This document shows, piece by piece, positions 55,001 through 60,830 of a stretch of 64,000 nt of DNA (position 1 is its first letter; every line of letters starts with the position of its first letter). Position numbers and translations under genes: made by a program. Under the pieces are notes generated by a model. That model saw nothing but the letters and a program-made list of their open reading frames with translations. It was not told where the DNA came from and ran no database searches. The stretch comes from Incurvaria masculella (Eukaryota; Arthropoda; Insecta; Lepidoptera; Incurvariidae), in assembly GCA_946894095.1 (NCBI GenBank), contig OX335653.1:1555001-1619000 (forward strand), in the 5' to 3' direction.

Positions 55001-58000
55001 TAGAGTGGTAGAGAATGCCCCTGGCATTAAGTTGTACCTTTTGCCCGAATTTTGAGTGCAATAAACATATATAAATAAATAAATAAATACTCTGTCGCTA
55101 TACGCTCCCGTTTTTCTTTACTGCATTCGCGTTTTCCTTCGGCAATGATTTGTTCCTCTTCGGGTATTCTCCAATTCGTTGGAATGTTGTCTGACGAATT
55201 TCTTTTCTATGTTTCAGTTGATGGGTTTACCGCTGAGGACAATATCGATGTCACAGTCCAACGTGGTGGTGAAGGATGTGCGTTACATCACTCGGGCGAA
55301 GCCATTCAGCAATATCATCTTCCCCATGTTCTGGATGAAGCTCGTGAGTATCGCTACATTCGCTCACTCTTTCCCTTCTCGCTGCTTCTATGTTTGCTAA
55401 CTAAATTTCGGAATGACTTGTTCCTGTATGCGGTTGGGTGCGCGTTTGTTGCAGCCCTGTCTGTCAAATCTGAGCAACTGCAAATATTATGATACTTTTG
55501 AGGTTACCGCGGTCGTTAGACATGTTTGAAAAATGTTACGGTTACTAATGTTACGTTAATTATTTTCACGCGGCAGGTAGAGATATTCTCCGACGTTGCG
55601 AGCTAATCATTCAGCCCGTTGTCAAGGAGGCATCCGCCGCGCTCGTGCGCAGATTTCAAACATAACTGCAAATATTGTAAAAGCACTATTTTGTGGTATG
55701 CTTTTGAGAACGAATCTTTTCTCAAATTCCGATCTCAAATCTCGTTCTGGTCACGTCCTTCCTGACGTAACCATGGTAATTCCAATTCCTAAACATGGAA
55801 TTCCTAGAATAGGCCTACTGATCTGCTACGGCCAATCTTAATCGGATCATAGATCGATTAGATCTAATACGGACTCATAAATATGGCCAATTAATTACAT
55901 ACACATTGTCGTAGCAAATATTTAAAGTAGTGTACATATGCGGTGTTTACTTACTCAGGAAGTTGTCCTCAACGTCTTCACTCACATTCTATAGATTTTG
56001 TAGATCAGTAATATTATCGTTGTCCACGTCAAATGAATTATTATAGTAATGTTATAGGCGATATATAACCTCACAATTCCATACAAACTCAGCCTACATG
56101 TAGCCAGCACGCAGCCCAAAACAAAATTAATATAAAATGGCGAGTTTGAAGAAGCAAGCCATCTGCCGCTTCGAATGAATTAGAGTGAGTGAGCACCATT
56201 GGTGAGCACTAAATGATTAGAATCCTGGTCTGGAAGCAAGAAATCGGAAATTTGATTGAAGAATATTTATCTTTTAATATTCTTGAAACAAATAAAATAT
56301 CAATGCAAATTTTAAATTCAAATAAACATTCATTTATTCAAGAATATGCTCGAGAGAGAGAAGCAAAAACAGTACAATTTGATTAAAGAAATTTCGTATT
56401 CTTAAGTTTTTGAAGGCCAAGTTTCCAAATGTAGCATCGTTACGCATTCGGCCCCTGGGTAGTAAACCCGTGGGTAAACTGTCAGCCATTCTGGTACCAT
56501 CATCGGTGGGTGGACGAATCCATTATGATTTTTTTTTCACTGAACGTGTGTCACTCGTATAAAAGTACGTATACGATTCGTTTCTCTCGGGTATCTCCCG
56601 ACGCAAACCGTGTTTTTAAGTCCTCCCTAGGCTTGCCTAGGGAGGACTTAAAGCTTTCTTTAAGGATCTTTAAGCTTTAATATCTAAGGCAACTAATTTT
56701 GTTTTTTTGAAAAATCGAAACCAAATCAAACAAGAGCAAAAAGAAAATCTTCATACAAATTTTCTTTTCTCTGTTGTGTGACACAGGATTTTTTTTTTCG
56801 AAAAAACAAACACATGCAGACATAGATATTTGTTGCCTGATATGAAATCCCAAATATCAAGCAAACTGGAACGGTGAATTTCAAACGATTAGTAAACTAC
56901 GTTTGTATGGGGAGTGTAATTTTCTGATGCTTAAGGCCCCAATATACCATAGTGGAAAGTCTAAAGTCTAAATCAAGCCAGTGCTATCATGTCAGCGGGA
57001 GGGTACGCACGTTTCACGCGCTCCCGGTCTAGTCTTATTTTGTAAAATTCCTGTATTTAGAAGTTTTTTAAAAGCAAGCGGATGTGTACCTCGTTATGGC
57101 TGAAAGGTATAAGATTTTTATTATTTCATTCTTCTAAATAGAAAGATAACAGAAAAAATGGCTTTGAAAGGTAAAAATGGTCCTTTTAGAAATATTTTTT
57201 ATTTCAACGATTATACAAGTGTTATGGACAAAATGGGGATGTATACTTTCGCAAACGTACATTCTATAAGCTCAGTATTTTTTAAATATTTAATAACCAA
57301 AGGCTTTACTGTAATCGAATTCAGAAAAACGTCCATTTTAGGTATTTATTCCCCTTAAGATGTCGATTTTTTTTTTTATGCGATGGCTAATACCACACAA
57401 CTACCGTTATGATATTAGCCCAATACACCACATTCCCGAAGGAATTAGGTGCCATGCCAGGACCTTCCCTTTATGAGCACGGCTACATTGAACTGGATGG
57501 AAAACACGGACAATTTTTCATTGCCGTTTCGACTATCTTTTCATCCAATGCGATGGTACCAACCCGGGCGGTCTTAAACCCTACCACCTAGTAGGGGAAG
57601 GGGACCTACAGTTTTACATGGATTCCGAACCATGGAGCAGCTCGCATTCGTGACGAAATGCACTTGTCGAACTCTGAAAGAGAAAAACAGTGGTGCAAGT
57701 TGGTATTGAACCCGGGCCTCTGGTACGCTAGGCCAGTCCCCGCGCCACTAGGCTACGAGCCGCTCAAAATACACGGTACAGATACACGGTAGCATTCCGT
57801 TCCCGCAGGAGTTCCAAGATCTGCCGGCGCCGATGAAGCGGCTGCTGCGCATGCGGCTGGTGGTGGGCCCCGCGCTGGTCGTGGCGCTGGAGCTGCTGCT
57901 CGCGCTCGGCGGGCTGGCGGCGTGCGCGCTGCACGCGTACCGCTACCTGCGCCCGCGCATCTCCATCACCTACGAGAGCCTGCCGCGCGGCAAGGAGCTC

Positions 58001-58048
58001 GAGGTGTTCGTGCACGAGAACCCGCTGATGGACGACGTCGACCTGTGA
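33964..58048 (+). CDS. CD36-family class B scavenger receptor, 11 exons
   Basis: The coding exons are 33964-34084, 42538-42629, 43627-43790, 45538-45685, 48499-48699, 49767-49885, 50810-50896, 51785-51969, 53140-53258, 55218-55343 and 57809-58048. All introns are GT-AG, phases agree, and the sum is 1602 nt (533 residues). The order is an Arg-rich cytoplasmic tail (1-41), a membrane helix (~45-65), a CD36 ectodomain (~70-470), a second helix (~470-500) and a short acidic tail. Six family cysteines lie in exons 7-8, and several NxT glycosylation sites are present. CD36 proteins bind lipids, lipoproteins or carotenoids at the plasma membrane or in lysosomes. The ligand here cannot be told. Introns are heavily loaded with transposable elements. 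The exact insect subgroup (emp, ninaD, Cameo, SNMP or other SCRB) is not determined. Confidence 0.9.
34124..34422 (+). mobile_element. Family B element in intron 1
   Basis: Complete: AACCGGCCAAGTGCGAGTCGG to GGATACGGAACCC, with a (GACG)n-like run near 34345. It starts about 40 bases after the exon 1 donor. Confidence 0.75.
34429..34690. repeat. Foldback with CCTAA telomere-type repeats in the loop
   Basis: A left arm (34429-34531, about 103 nt) is almost perfectly mirrored by 34588-34690. The loop holds GGGCTCGCGCTGCGCCAATC and then five AACCT units (34557-34581). The arms contain AACCGACTTCAAAGAAAAAG and its complement. It is the 5' part of a family C element. Confidence 0.85.
34438..36108. 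mobile_element. Family C element split by a family E insertion
   Basis: After the foldback, family C sequence runs to AGAATCACCGAAATCGGTTGG near 34790. It resumes at about 35869 with ATTCGTCCATTTGTCGCGC and ends at TTTTTTTGAAGTCGGTTAAAA. The uninterrupted copy at 11035-11603 shows the same order. The AACCGACTTCAAA termini are inverted. Confidence 0.75.
34801..35868 (+). mobile_element. Family E element nested in family C
   Basis: Starts TTACTAGCTGCGGTACCCGG and ends with (CATC)n, AAACTTTCCCCTTTATAATA and TTAGA. The C-rich block 35421-35625 carries an inserted LINE-like piece (GTATGTCCAGCAGTGGACGC) between two poly-C tracts that the copy at 24935 lacks. Confidence 0.7.
36447..37864. mobile_element. 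Composite element with long inverted ends and unknown cargo
   Basis: The left end (36447 onward: TAAGTTATATTTTTTAACCG, then AAAGAGGAAGTTCTCAATTCG, then family B read backwards) is the near-exact inverted complement of the right end at about 37670-37864. The arms are about 190-230 bp. The arms are family C and B pieces joined in the same order on each side. The inner 36820-37600 is unrelated to the arms; it includes an unassigned frame and a LINE-end relic near 37283-37350. No transposase was seen. Confidence 0.6.
36819..37178 (+). other. Unassigned open frame inside the composite element
   Basis: One frame is open for about 120 codons (QRLFCGGPGHERANASALWT to the stop at 37178) and is Cys-rich. 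A second plus frame and a minus frame are also open over part of it. I recognise no domain. It has no good start codon of its own, because the ATG lies in the family B arm. It could be captured exon sequence or chance. Confidence 0.25.
37865..38400. other. Intron stretch, nothing recognised
   Basis: AT-rich intron 1 sequence without a coding frame or repeat termini that I can support. Confidence 0.4.
38402..38985. repeat. Two family D copies in opposite orientation
   Basis: A minus-strand partial copy (38402-38560, GTACTAAGCAGGTATGTCGC to GGCTGGACCCGAAC) is followed by a plus-strand copy (38715-38985, GTATGTAGGTATAATCTTAA to CACATTCCTTGGAATA). The plus copy lacks the D arm in its core (GGTGGCGAAATACCCGC). 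An (ATT)n tract at 38690-38715 separates them. Confidence 0.6.
39184..39585. other. Open frame upstream of the RTE LINE, unassigned
   Basis: A 133-codon plus frame has no motif I recognise and overlaps an 89-codon minus frame. It may be part of the truncated 5' region of the LINE or chance. Confidence 0.2.
39790..41910 (+). pseudogene. RTE-clade LINE, decayed, in intron 1
   Basis: The longest frame (to 40357) is an apurinic-type endonuclease: SEGGVGFMVRRSLVNSKIEI, VVQVYAPTSS, VTGDFNAKLD and NEMDYILAD. These carry the GDFNA catalytic and substrate motifs and the usual RTE order. Downstream, broken frames match RTE reverse transcriptase: KGLKKHKAPGENGIATELLK, SRLTQRLDQYQPREQAGFRK and GTMDHIFTVRQVVQN. 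After a deletion that removes the catalytic YADD region, the C-terminus is YYQCVLPVMTYGCETWT and MLGISLRDMVRNEAIHRRR. Many stops and frameshifts make it inactive. It lies in the sense orientation of the host gene. Confidence 0.85.
41918..41955 (+). repeat. SINE tail fragment
   Basis: TTTGGTATCAGCCATCCATATCCAGTT resembles the SINE tail and is followed by an A-rich end. Confidence 0.4.
42066..42438 (-). mobile_element. 5S-headed SINE, best-preserved copy, in intron 1
   Basis: On the minus strand the head runs TCAATGGCCCAGTGGCGCG, CCGAAGTTAAGCAACGCTGG and CTTGGATGGGTGACC. The last block is identical, as I recall it, to box C of metazoan 5S rRNA genes. The body and tail match 332-718. It ends 99 bp upstream of exon 2. 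Confidence 0.85.
42538..42629 (+). CDS. CD36-family gene, exon 2 (first membrane helix)
   Basis: The acceptor TATATATTTTTCAG precedes AATCTTTGCTG; the donor is TAT|GTGAGT. It encodes SLLKALG then LCLPLIALIIALIDPVKKYG, a hydrophobic helix followed by the family's juxtamembrane 'IDP' block. An in-frame ATG at 42504 would allow an alternative start at MFTFKQFIYFSES, but the strong acceptor and the phase match to exon 1 favour splicing. Confidence 0.85.
43627..43790 (+). CDS. CD36-family gene, exon 3
   Basis: Starts after ATACCACCAG and ends before GTGAGT in phase 2. Encodes GYNGYALWKQPVVGAYSSIY followed by IFNVTNSEQFL and KVEEVGPFTY. These are the CD36 signatures 'W..PPV', 'FNVTN.E' and 'EVGPY.Y'. 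NVT is a likely glycosylation site. Confidence 0.92.
44759..44956. repeat. Family H MITE, truncated copy
   Basis: Left terminus GAGTGGTCAGTCTGAGTTCT is present. The copy stops at ATGCAAATCA where a complete copy begins. Confidence 0.75.
44957..45308. mobile_element. Family H MITE, complete copy in intron 3
   Basis: Both termini are present (GAGTGGTCAGTCTGAGTTCT and AACTGGGACTAGCAGCTC). It is directly abutted by the truncated copy upstream, with the same orientation. Confidence 0.8.
45330..45450. repeat. Family C end fragment
   Basis: AAGAATCACCAAAATTGGTTC, GAAAGTTCTGAGGTAACAAAC and AGAGGTCGGTTAAAA. It lies about 90 bp before exon 4. Confidence 0.6.
45538..45685 (+). CDS. CD36-family gene, exon 4
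   Basis: Acceptor TCTGTTCGCAG, donor TTG|GTAAGA. Encodes TNKNLTLDWAKGVLRFIPHT and LTFLPEMSIGDPRDFNVTIP, then NLALL. This matches the family block '..F.PELS.GDP...NVT.PN..LL'. Two NxT sites. Confidence 0.92.
45784..46303. mobile_element. TTAA MITE, family L, in intron 4
   Basis: GGTGGCCCAACCCGGCGGGAC at the left; GGTTGGGCCACCTTAA at the right. Interior as in 16124-16678, opposite orientation. Confidence 0.75.
46434..47048 (+). mobile_element. Cluster of family B copies
   Basis: A head fragment (46438-46500) is followed by a complete copy from CCGGCCAAGTGCGAGTCGG (46506) to the ACGGAACCC end near 46822. A 5'-truncated third copy ends at 47043. Both longer copies keep (GGAC)n-like runs. The doubling suggests insertion of one copy into the A-rich part of another. 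Confidence 0.7.
47049..47652. other. Intron 4 stretch, nothing recognised
   Basis: AT-rich; no supported feature. Confidence 0.4.
47653..48181. mobile_element. TTAA MITE, family L, left-truncated
   Basis: CAAACGGGGAAAGAAGATCACG to GGGTTGGGCCACCTTAA. The minus strand keeps a frame VAQPGGTNSFAGTVQNRAVA also seen, with substitutions, in the copies at 16449-16673 and 45784. Confidence 0.7.
48182..48478 (-). pseudogene. LINE C-terminal and 3' fragment abutting exon 5
   Basis: The minus strand reads RTTRNRQRMHPFTVDIPKMR and SFIYRVGKLWDRLPAEVFPS, a LINE C-terminal block. It lies between the TTAA MITE and exon 5 and stops about 20 bases before the exon 5 acceptor. Confidence 0.75.
48499..48699 (+). 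CDS. CD36-family gene, exon 5
   Basis: Acceptor TCCCATTCTCAG, donor AAG|GTGATG (weaker than the other donors). Encodes 67 residues in phase 0: MLGEYPYWTTVAFNLLLANL, KPFLHITIQDYMWGFSDRLV and LPGWISTPQLGLL. It matches the family segment with 'V.e..WGY.D.L' and a 'GLL' before the next exon. A LINE lies immediately upstream. Confidence 0.9.
48836..48940. repeat. Small MITE, second copy
   Basis: CGGACTAACTTTGATCCGTC, CCCGGTTTTTGTATGGTTAG and AATCTCGTACTAAG are the inverse of 12211-12330. Confidence 0.55.
49101..49222. repeat. Hairpin with 51-bp arms in intron 5
   Basis: Arms 49101-49151 and 49172-49222 are inverted complements with three mismatches (ATGTTTTGAC..CGGTTTTCCGGTG). The loop is 20 nt, GTTTCGCCTCCCACG-rich. 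It is a foldback element or part of one. Confidence 0.8.
49767..49885 (+). CDS. CD36-family gene, exon 6
   Basis: Acceptor TGTATGCCTGCAG, donor CGG|GTGCGT. Encodes LYEEPEEFVEMELREPNRYR and IRSWGGHAALPQWKDSKES, ending in phase 2. 'WGG...L..W' corresponds to the family's 'WNG...L..W' block. Confidence 0.88.
50202..50570. mobile_element. TTAA MITE, family J, copy 1 (intron 6)
   Basis: TTAAGGCTGTTCCGACCCATA at the left; TATGGGTCGGAACATCCTTAA at the right. Inner arms share AAAAAGTATTGCACTTTAAG and its complement. It is the inverse orientation of the copy at 52242-52611. Confidence 0.85.
50810..50896 (+). CDS. CD36-family gene, exon 7
   Basis: Acceptor GATGATATTTCAG, donor ACAG|GTAACA. Encodes SVCNNLNGAYEGLNYSPGFN and ENTTFNMY. 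VCNN supplies the first family cysteine; ENTT is a glycosylation site. It begins in phase 2 and ends in phase 2. Confidence 0.92.
51513..51742. repeat. Family H MITE, left-truncated, just before exon 8
   Basis: CGAGTCCGAGTTTGATTTGAC to AACTGGGACTAGCAGCTC. It ends 42 bases before exon 8. Confidence 0.75.
51785..51969 (+). CDS. CD36-family gene, exon 8 (cysteine cluster)
   Basis: Acceptor GTCGGCCGCAG, donor ATGG|GTGAGC. Encodes RQTCRTIPMAMVGRNYTDFG and NDCVCKKGQCLPRGMSDLSP, then CYM. The cysteines TC, DC-V-C, GQC and SPC fit the second to sixth conserved CD36 cysteines, which form three disulfides in mammalian members. NYT is a glycosylation site. GC-rich. Confidence 0.93.
52001..52182. mobile_element. 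Palindromic MITE, family I, single copy
   Basis: AAGGCTGAGATAAATAGTCG at the left is inverted as CGACTATTTATCTCAGCCTAA at the right. It contains GTGTGACGTCACTTGG. The same unit is repeated in tandem at 53385-54075. It begins 32 bases after exon 8. Confidence 0.8.
52242..52611. mobile_element. TTAA MITE, family J, copy 2 (intron 8)
   Basis: TTAAGGATGTTCCGACCCATA to TATGGGTCGGAACAGCCTTAA. It is the inverse orientation of 50202-50570, so the two copies bracket exons 7 and 8. Confidence 0.85.
52811..52965. repeat. MITE fragment
   Basis: ATGTTAAGGCTTTTCACGC and TGAAAAGCCGTAACATTTT form inverted ends around CCGACGTTTCGAGCTGATCG. A related piece lies at 55530-55680. Confidence 0.5.
53140..53258 (+). 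CDS. CD36-family gene, exon 9
   Basis: Acceptor TTAATTTCGCAG, donor CCG|GTGAGT. Encodes MSFAISRPHCLHCDPAVYDK, IDGLRPDPSRHDTIISIDP. It fits the family motif 'S.PHF...D......GL.P....H...ldi.P'. The usual PHF is PHC here, giving two extra cysteines (PHC-LHC). Confidence 0.93.
53385..54075. repeat. Tandem array of palindromic family I units (TGACGTCA-rich)
   Basis: Units of about 140 bp repeat AGATAAATAGTCGTAACA, AAAAGTAGTACTTTGTGACG and GCAAATTGACGTCACAAAG. About eight TGACGTCA octamers occur (near 53452, 53504, 53592, 53644, 53732, 53784, 53903 and 54043). Each unit is itself largely self-complementary. Confidence 0.85.
54076..54250 (-). repeat. LINE 3'-end fragment, family N
   Basis: GATAGATCCGCGTATTCTATC and TTAGATCTAAATGCTACTGCC match 32870-33100. 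Confidence 0.5.
54318..54661. mobile_element. Family H MITE in intron 9
   Basis: GAGCCCGTAGTCCTAGTTGTC with CACCTAAATTGGCGTTTACG at the left; CGCCCATTTAGGTGAGAACTC at the right. About 340 bp. Confidence 0.75.
54780..55089 (+). repeat. LINE 3'-UTR fragment
   Basis: GGTAGAGAATGCCCCTGGCAT, TGAGTGCAATAAACATATA and (AAAT)n resemble the common 3' end of lepidopteran LINEs ('gagaatgcc..ggcattaag..gtgcaataaa'). Confidence 0.5.
55218..55343 (+). CDS. CD36-family gene, exon 10
   Basis: Acceptor TTCTATGTTTCAG, donor CTC|GTGAGT, phase 0 at both ends. Encodes LMGLPLRTISMSQSNVVVKD and KPFSNIIFPMFWMKL. This matches 'tG.pl....r.Q.Nv' and 'P.fW.e' of the family. Confidence 0.93.
55530..55680. repeat. MITE fragment
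   Basis: TTTTCACGCGGCAGGTAGAG and CCGACGTTGCGAGCTAATC relate to 52811-52965. Confidence 0.45.
55681..56615. other. Intron 10 stretch, nothing recognised
   Basis: AT-rich intron sequence. I see no feature I can support. Confidence 0.4.
56616..56651. repeat. Perfect 17-bp palindrome
   Basis: TTAAGTCCTCCCTAGGC, a TT spacer, then its exact inverted complement. TTAA lies at both outer ends. Confidence 0.9.
56652..56945. mobile_element. Rearranged TTAA MITE relative
   Basis: ATTAGTAAACTACGTTTGTATGG, TCTGATGCTTAAGGCCCC and the internal AGACATAGATATTTGTTGCC are shared with 33227-33602. The left end is replaced by the palindrome at 56616-56651. Confidence 0.55.
57367..57766 (-). mobile_element. tRNA-headed SINE, best-preserved copy, in intron 10
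   Basis: On the minus strand the head runs GAGCGGCTCGTAGCCTAGTGG (box A) to GGCCCGGGTTCAATACC (box B). An anticodon-arm-like CTGG..CCAG lies between them. It then continues through AAGTGCATTTCGTCACGAATG into the shared body and tail. It ends 42 bases before exon 11. Confidence 0.85.
57809..58048 (+). CDS. CD36-family gene, exon 11 (second membrane helix, stop)
   Basis: Acceptor CATTCCGTTCCCGCAG. Encodes EFQDLPAPMKRLLRMRLVVG, then a long hydrophobic run (LVVALELLLALGGLAACALH) and a tail ending ENPLMDDVDL, then TGA. The acidic tail has no obvious dileucine or tyrosine sorting motif that I would defend. Strongly GC-rich. Confidence 0.93.
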   Translation, partial: EFQDLPAPMKRLLRMRLVVGPALVVALELLLALGGLAACALHAYRYLRPRISITYESLPRGKELEVFVHENPLMDDVDL

Positions 58049-58260
58049 TCTAGGACCGTTGCTCATGTCAGCGACGGGGTTGACAGGCGTTCAATCGGCG
58101 ATATATAGGAGGATATGGCCATTGACATAAATATTACTATGTAAGGACAGGCCTTTCCATGCAACATAAATGGAGCAACAAAGGTAGTGTTCTAAGCGTC
58201 ACAGGAACACCACTTTGTCGCCAGACAGCGGCTCGCTGTCGTCATACGCCTGTGCGTCGC
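58049..58260 (+). other. Probable 3' UTR of the CD36-family gene
   Basis: Sequence after the TGA has no clear AATAAA within 200 bases. AATAAA words occur at 58920 and within a repeat near 59152, so the 3' end cannot be placed. Confidence 0.3.
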
Positions 58261-58272
58261 CTCTAGCCAAAA

Positions 58273-58400
58273 ATGCCTAATTGTGTGTTGAAACCGTGCA
58301 AGAATTACATCAACGACGCAAAGAAGGACGGAATATCGGAACACCGCAACAGGCGACAGAATTGTATGAAAGGGCATATCCTTACCTTTTACATATCACT
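58273..58400 (+). pseudogene. THAP zinc-finger fragment
   Basis: An ATG opens MPNCVLKPCKNYINDAKKDG, then ISEHR. This matches the N-terminus of THAP domains (MP.C....C.N......K..GI..HR.P) with the first two zinc-binding cysteines. The expected FP after HR and the distal Cys-x2-His are missing. The frame stays open past 58400 but no longer looks like THAP. It may be a relic of a THAP gene or of a P-type transposon whose transposase begins with a THAP domain. Confidence 0.5.
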
Positions 58401-58675
58401 GGATCTGGCATTGTCAAATATTGGTTCCGTCAAATCGTGTCGCTGCTAAGATGCACGCGTGCGGGCCATTGGCATTATGGAGTGACAAAGGTAGATACAA
58501 TGCTATTTACCGCGAGAGTGAACGAGCTAACACTATTTTCCCCTTTTGGCAAATCATCTTCCCATTAATATCGCTGCGTTCAATAGTATCGATAATCTCT
58601 AAAGAGCAAGCTCTTAGGAGAAATAGTTGTGACCGCTTGCAGAAAACTCGAACCGTATATGAGTGATCCCTATCT

Positions 58676-58798
58676 GGACGTGTATTCTTGACATTCAGTC
58701 ATTGCGGATTCAGTAGAGTTAACAGAAGAAGAATTTACTTTGACATTACTGTTAACTCTACTGAATCCGCAATGACTGAATGCCAAGAATACACGCCC
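58676..58798. repeat. Hairpin with 50-bp arms, two mismatches
   Basis: Arms 58676-58725 and 58749-58798 are inverted complements, differing at two positions. The loop is 23 nt. The inner arm ends are GAGTTAACAG/CTGTTAACTC. Confidence 0.9.
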
Positions 58799-59044
58799 TG
58801 CTTTTAACTGTAGCATTACATGTCGGTGCGCTCTCCTAGGGTATCTTTAATCCATTCTTTGATCAGTGGTATGTTGCAATATTCAATCCAAGACCACAAG
58901 TATTGTCGGTTATCTTCGTAAATAAAAATGTTCAAATGCTTGCCTGAGGCTGGAGTGCACAATTTCTGGTTGGTGTTACCGTTATGGTTATTAAGGATAT
59001 CTAATTTTTTTTCTTCTGGCGAATTATGTGGACGAAAAAAAAGC

Positions 59045-59175
59045 CAAAAAAAAACAGTGAAGTTTCTTTGCGGGTTCTTCTTCAATGGTTGATCAAATCC
59101 ACGGATCAATCAAATTGTGACATGACTTAGTGTAATTTGACTACCAGAAGTTGAATAAATAAATGAAAATGAAAT
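59045..59175 (+). repeat. LINE 3'-end fragment, family N
   Basis: GTGAAGTTTCTTTGCGGGTTC, GATCAAATCCACGGATCAATC, TGACATGACTTAGTGTAATT and a (AAAT/GAAAT) end. Confidence 0.55.
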
Positions 59176-59730
59176 GAATGAAAAAATTTATATAGACGGA
59201 AATATTTAAATTTCTTAAATTATCAGTAACCAGATTATGTGCTCTCCACGCTTAGTATGCCTAAAGTCGATTCATTTTCGAAGTATCACATATTTATATA
59301 ATATTGCAATAAGAATATTTAAAATGGTTTTTTTCTAACATTAAAACCAGTTCATATATAAGTAAAATAAAAACAGTTCTTAAATATGGATTAAAAGATG
59401 GAATATTTACTTAAATATATAATTTATTGCGTTCAAAAATAACTGGGCCAAATTACATGTCTTTAATAATACTTCCTTTTTTCAAACCATTAGATAATTA
59501 GAATAGAATAACAAGTAGATAATACATATGTTTTGTTTATTTTGGCTCAATAGTTATTGATAAGTTGTGTTAATATAAATAGGAACTCTAGGTCTAGTCA
59601 GTTGTATATTTTAATTTTTTATTGACCTGTTGACTGCACATAATATGTTTCGTTATGAAATAAATACATTTTGCAACACTAAATATTGTTAATTTATGGT
59701 TTATTTTTATCTATAGATAACTTTTATTAT
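59176..59730. other. AT-rich intergenic stretch
   Basis: Contains an AATAAA near 59660 but no coding or repeat signature. Confidence 0.4.
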
Positions 59731-60000
59731 TTACTAGCTGCGGTACCCGGCTCCGCTCGGGTCAATGTCGTGTTATTGATTTCGGTCTGAATTATAAAAA
59801 GTAACCCACCAAAAGGCTGGTCCAGGACTATGTATCCATCTACCAAATTTAATCAAAATCGTTTGAACCGATATGGCATGTTTAATGATAAATATCGACA
59901 TATTCCGATTTAGAGCTTCGTAAACATTTGCGAGCGAATTTTAAAAGCATGTGCCGCCAGACCCTTACTGCACTGGCACTGCTACATAGAAATTGATACA
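59731..60000 (+). mobile_element. Family E variant, truncated
   Basis: TTACTAGCTGCGGTACCCGGC to GGTCCAGGACTATGTATCC and CCAGACCCTTACTGCACTGG. More diverged than the other copies. Confidence 0.55.
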
Positions 60001-60155
60001 AAACCAACAAAGGCGGTTTAAGAGTTATACATACATACAGAACTGATTTCTAAAAATCATAAATTTAGTCTTAGTATCATATATAAAGTCTACAAACGAA
60101 GTATCTTAGAAAACAAAGCAACTTACTCCATGAACTCCCCTTACAGATTTATTAT

Positions 60156-60830
60156 TAGTACTAGCTGCGGTACCCGGCTCCGCTCGGGTTAGCGTCGGCT
60201 AAATTATTTCATGGATAAAAAGTATCCTACATGGCTGATCCAAAATAGGGTCAAACTGGTCCAGGACAATGTATCCATCTACCAAATTTAATCAAGATCG
60301 TTCGAGATGAAATAGCATGATTTAATGAGAAACATCCAATAATTCCCATTTAGAGCTTCGTTGACATTTGGTGGCTATTTAAAAAAAAGCATTTGCCGCC
60401 AGAACCTTTCTGCACTTGCACTGCAACATTGTTTACCTAGTAAGTAAGTAACGTGTAACGTAGGTAAGTTTTGCGTGGACTCCAACCCACAGCCAGCCTC
60501 AACATCGAAAACAGTAACCCATCTCGAACCTGACAGCTCCCAGAGATCCCAAACATTGATAAAATACGCACATAAATCGGGTTAGTGGTTCGCAAGTTAT
60601 AAGAATTTAACACTCACTACTCACCCTTCAGGTAATGAAGCGTTATATTATGTAGCCTATAAGTTTTGAGTAGAATCAGGCTAGACGTAGATACAATCCG
60701 CATCTAAATCGATTAATTGGTTCTCAAGGATTTTGCCAAGTAGTCCTAAAGTTGCGGGAAATACCAAGCCGTACCCGCCCCCCCCTCCCCGCACCCGCCT
60801 CCGTCGGACCGCTCGCCTAATCACGAACTA
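60156..60830 (+). mobile_element. Family E element, 3' truncated
   Basis: TACTAGCTGCGGTACCCGGC to AATACCAAGCCGTACCCGCC and a C-rich block. The RTE-like tail is absent. Very similar to 34801-35420. Confidence 0.65.

Noticed and set aside
55145..55492. A 115-codon plus frame over exon 10
   Set aside because: Exon 10 read in another frame matches CD36; this frame has no motif.
57764..58066. A 100-codon minus-strand frame rich in Arg, Gln and His
   Set aside because: It is the exact antisense of exon 11, whose plus-strand product matches the CD36 C-terminus.
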